Assembly: GCA_016218005.1 (NCBI GenBank)
Contig: JACRFF010000266.1
Coordinates: 1-8,028, forward strand
Source: Ignavibacteriales bacterium
Lineage (GTDB): Bacteria; Bacteroidota; Ignavibacteria; UBA10030
Reading direction: 5' to 3'
Length of the DNA stretch: 8,028 nucleotides
The stretch's first letter is position 1; each line of letters begins with the position of its first letter. Under the pieces are notes generated by a model. It did not search any database. It saw only the letters and a program-made list of their open reading frames with translations, and had not been told where the DNA came from. Of this stretch, positions 7,651-8,028 are shown piece after piece. Made by a program: the position numbers and the translations under genes.

Positions 7651-7659
7651 GGAAAAACA

Positions 7660-7664
7660 CCCTC
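7660..7664 (-). promoter_or_regulatory. Ribosome-binding site of the small basic-tailed protein
   Basis: The minus strand reads GAGGG, 9 nt before the GTG at 7650. It is one of the few visible Shine-Dalgarno sites in the cluster and supports the GTG as the entry point for ribosomes that then pass to prmC and dtd. Confidence 0.45.
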
Positions 7665-7691
7665 AGCTATTGGAGGCACAAAAAAGTAAAA

Positions 7692-8028
7692 CTATTTCGA
7701 AGAAAGCGCAAGCTGCCGGGTTTGGCGGGGCTCGGAAACCGTTGCCAGCGATACCAACCCGAGGCTTGAGCAGATGATGCCAACCACGAACACGAGTTCG
7801 ACGTTGAAGTGTTCAACCAACCAGCCGGCGCCAAGATTGACAACGTAGCACGGGACAAGGCAGACATTCATCACGCCGACGTACATCACGCGTGTGCTTT
7901 CGGTTGAACAATCGCCGGCAAAGTTATAGCGCGCCATCATTTCTGTTCCGGTGTTAGCCCCGACAAGAAAGAACACCACATAGAACCAATTTCCATTGGG
8001 GCTGAGAAGTGCAACAACGGTGGCGCCA
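7692..8028 (-). CDS. MFS-type transporter, C-terminal fragment (N-terminus lies outside the window)
   Basis: The frame is open from the window edge to TAG at 7692-7694 and gives the last 111 residues or so of an integral membrane protein. Three hydrophobic segments are visible: one around NWFYVVFFLVGAN, one around VGVMNVCLVPCYVVNLGAGW, and one around ELVFVVGIICSSLGLVSLATV. A short polar tail (SEPRQTRQLALSSK) follows. The ARYNF segment before a polar loop, then a YVGVMN helix and GWLVE, resembles the last transmembrane helices of major facilitator superfamily proteins. The substrate cannot be told from this part. It ends 41 nt before the next gene, with no clear terminator, so it may be the upstream member of the same transcript. 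Confidence 0.75.
   Translation of the reverse strand, partial: GATVVALLSPNGNWFYVVFFLVGANTGTEMMARYNFAGDCSTESTRVMYVGVMNVCLVPCYVVNLGAGWLVEHFNVELVFVVGIICSSLGLVSLATVSEPRQTRQLALSSK

Noticed and set aside
7651..7691. A possible terminator hairpin between the transporter and the small basic protein
   Set aside because: The only pairing is a four-base CCTC/GAGG stem, which also forms the ribosome-binding site. The T-runs are not placed after a stable stem.

Overview
The window reads as a single co-directional minus-strand gene cluster from a bacterial chromosome of roughly balanced GC content. It holds six complete genes and two partial genes at the edges, with almost no non-coding DNA. In transcription order (high to low coordinates) they are: the C-terminal end of an MFS transporter, a small protein with a possible winged-helix head and a strongly basic tail, prmC (release-factor glutamine methyltransferase), dtd (D-aminoacyl-tRNA deacylase), an alkaline-phosphatase-superfamily metalloenzyme, comEC (DNA-uptake channel), the large subunit of a split methylmalonyl-CoA mutase, and the N-terminal part of an exported protein with an Ig/cadherin-like repeat.

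The organism cannot be named from this alone. The separate cobalamin-domain-free mutase subunit, the exported Ig-like repeat protein and the stand-alone metalloenzyme next to dtd and comEC would fit the Bacteroidota/Chlorobiota-Ignavibacteria group. This is a weak inference from gene content, not from a marker gene.

Layout: 1-707 is the partial exported protein, and 708-800 is the only gap approaching 100 bp, with a weak candidate promoter. From 801 to 7650 the genes are packed end to end. mcm follows comEC by 10 nt, comEC follows the metalloenzyme by 2 nt, the metalloenzyme follows dtd by 4 nt, dtd follows prmC by 4 nt, and prmC overlaps the small basic protein in an ATGA. 7651-7691 is a 41-nt gap, and 7692-8028 is the transporter tail. 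Four of the six complete genes appear to use GTG or TTG starts, and the internal genes mostly lack a Shine-Dalgarno sequence. This pattern fits translational coupling along one polycistronic message.

Functionally the cluster is mixed: translation quality and termination (prmC, dtd), DNA uptake (comEC), propionyl/methylmalonyl-CoA metabolism (mcm), and two proteins of unclear role. I see no RNA gene, CRISPR array, insertion sequence, phage gene or convincing terminator. I did not find a clear novel multi-gene system. The most interesting unknowns are the small basic-tailed protein coupled to prmC and the unassigned metalloenzyme.
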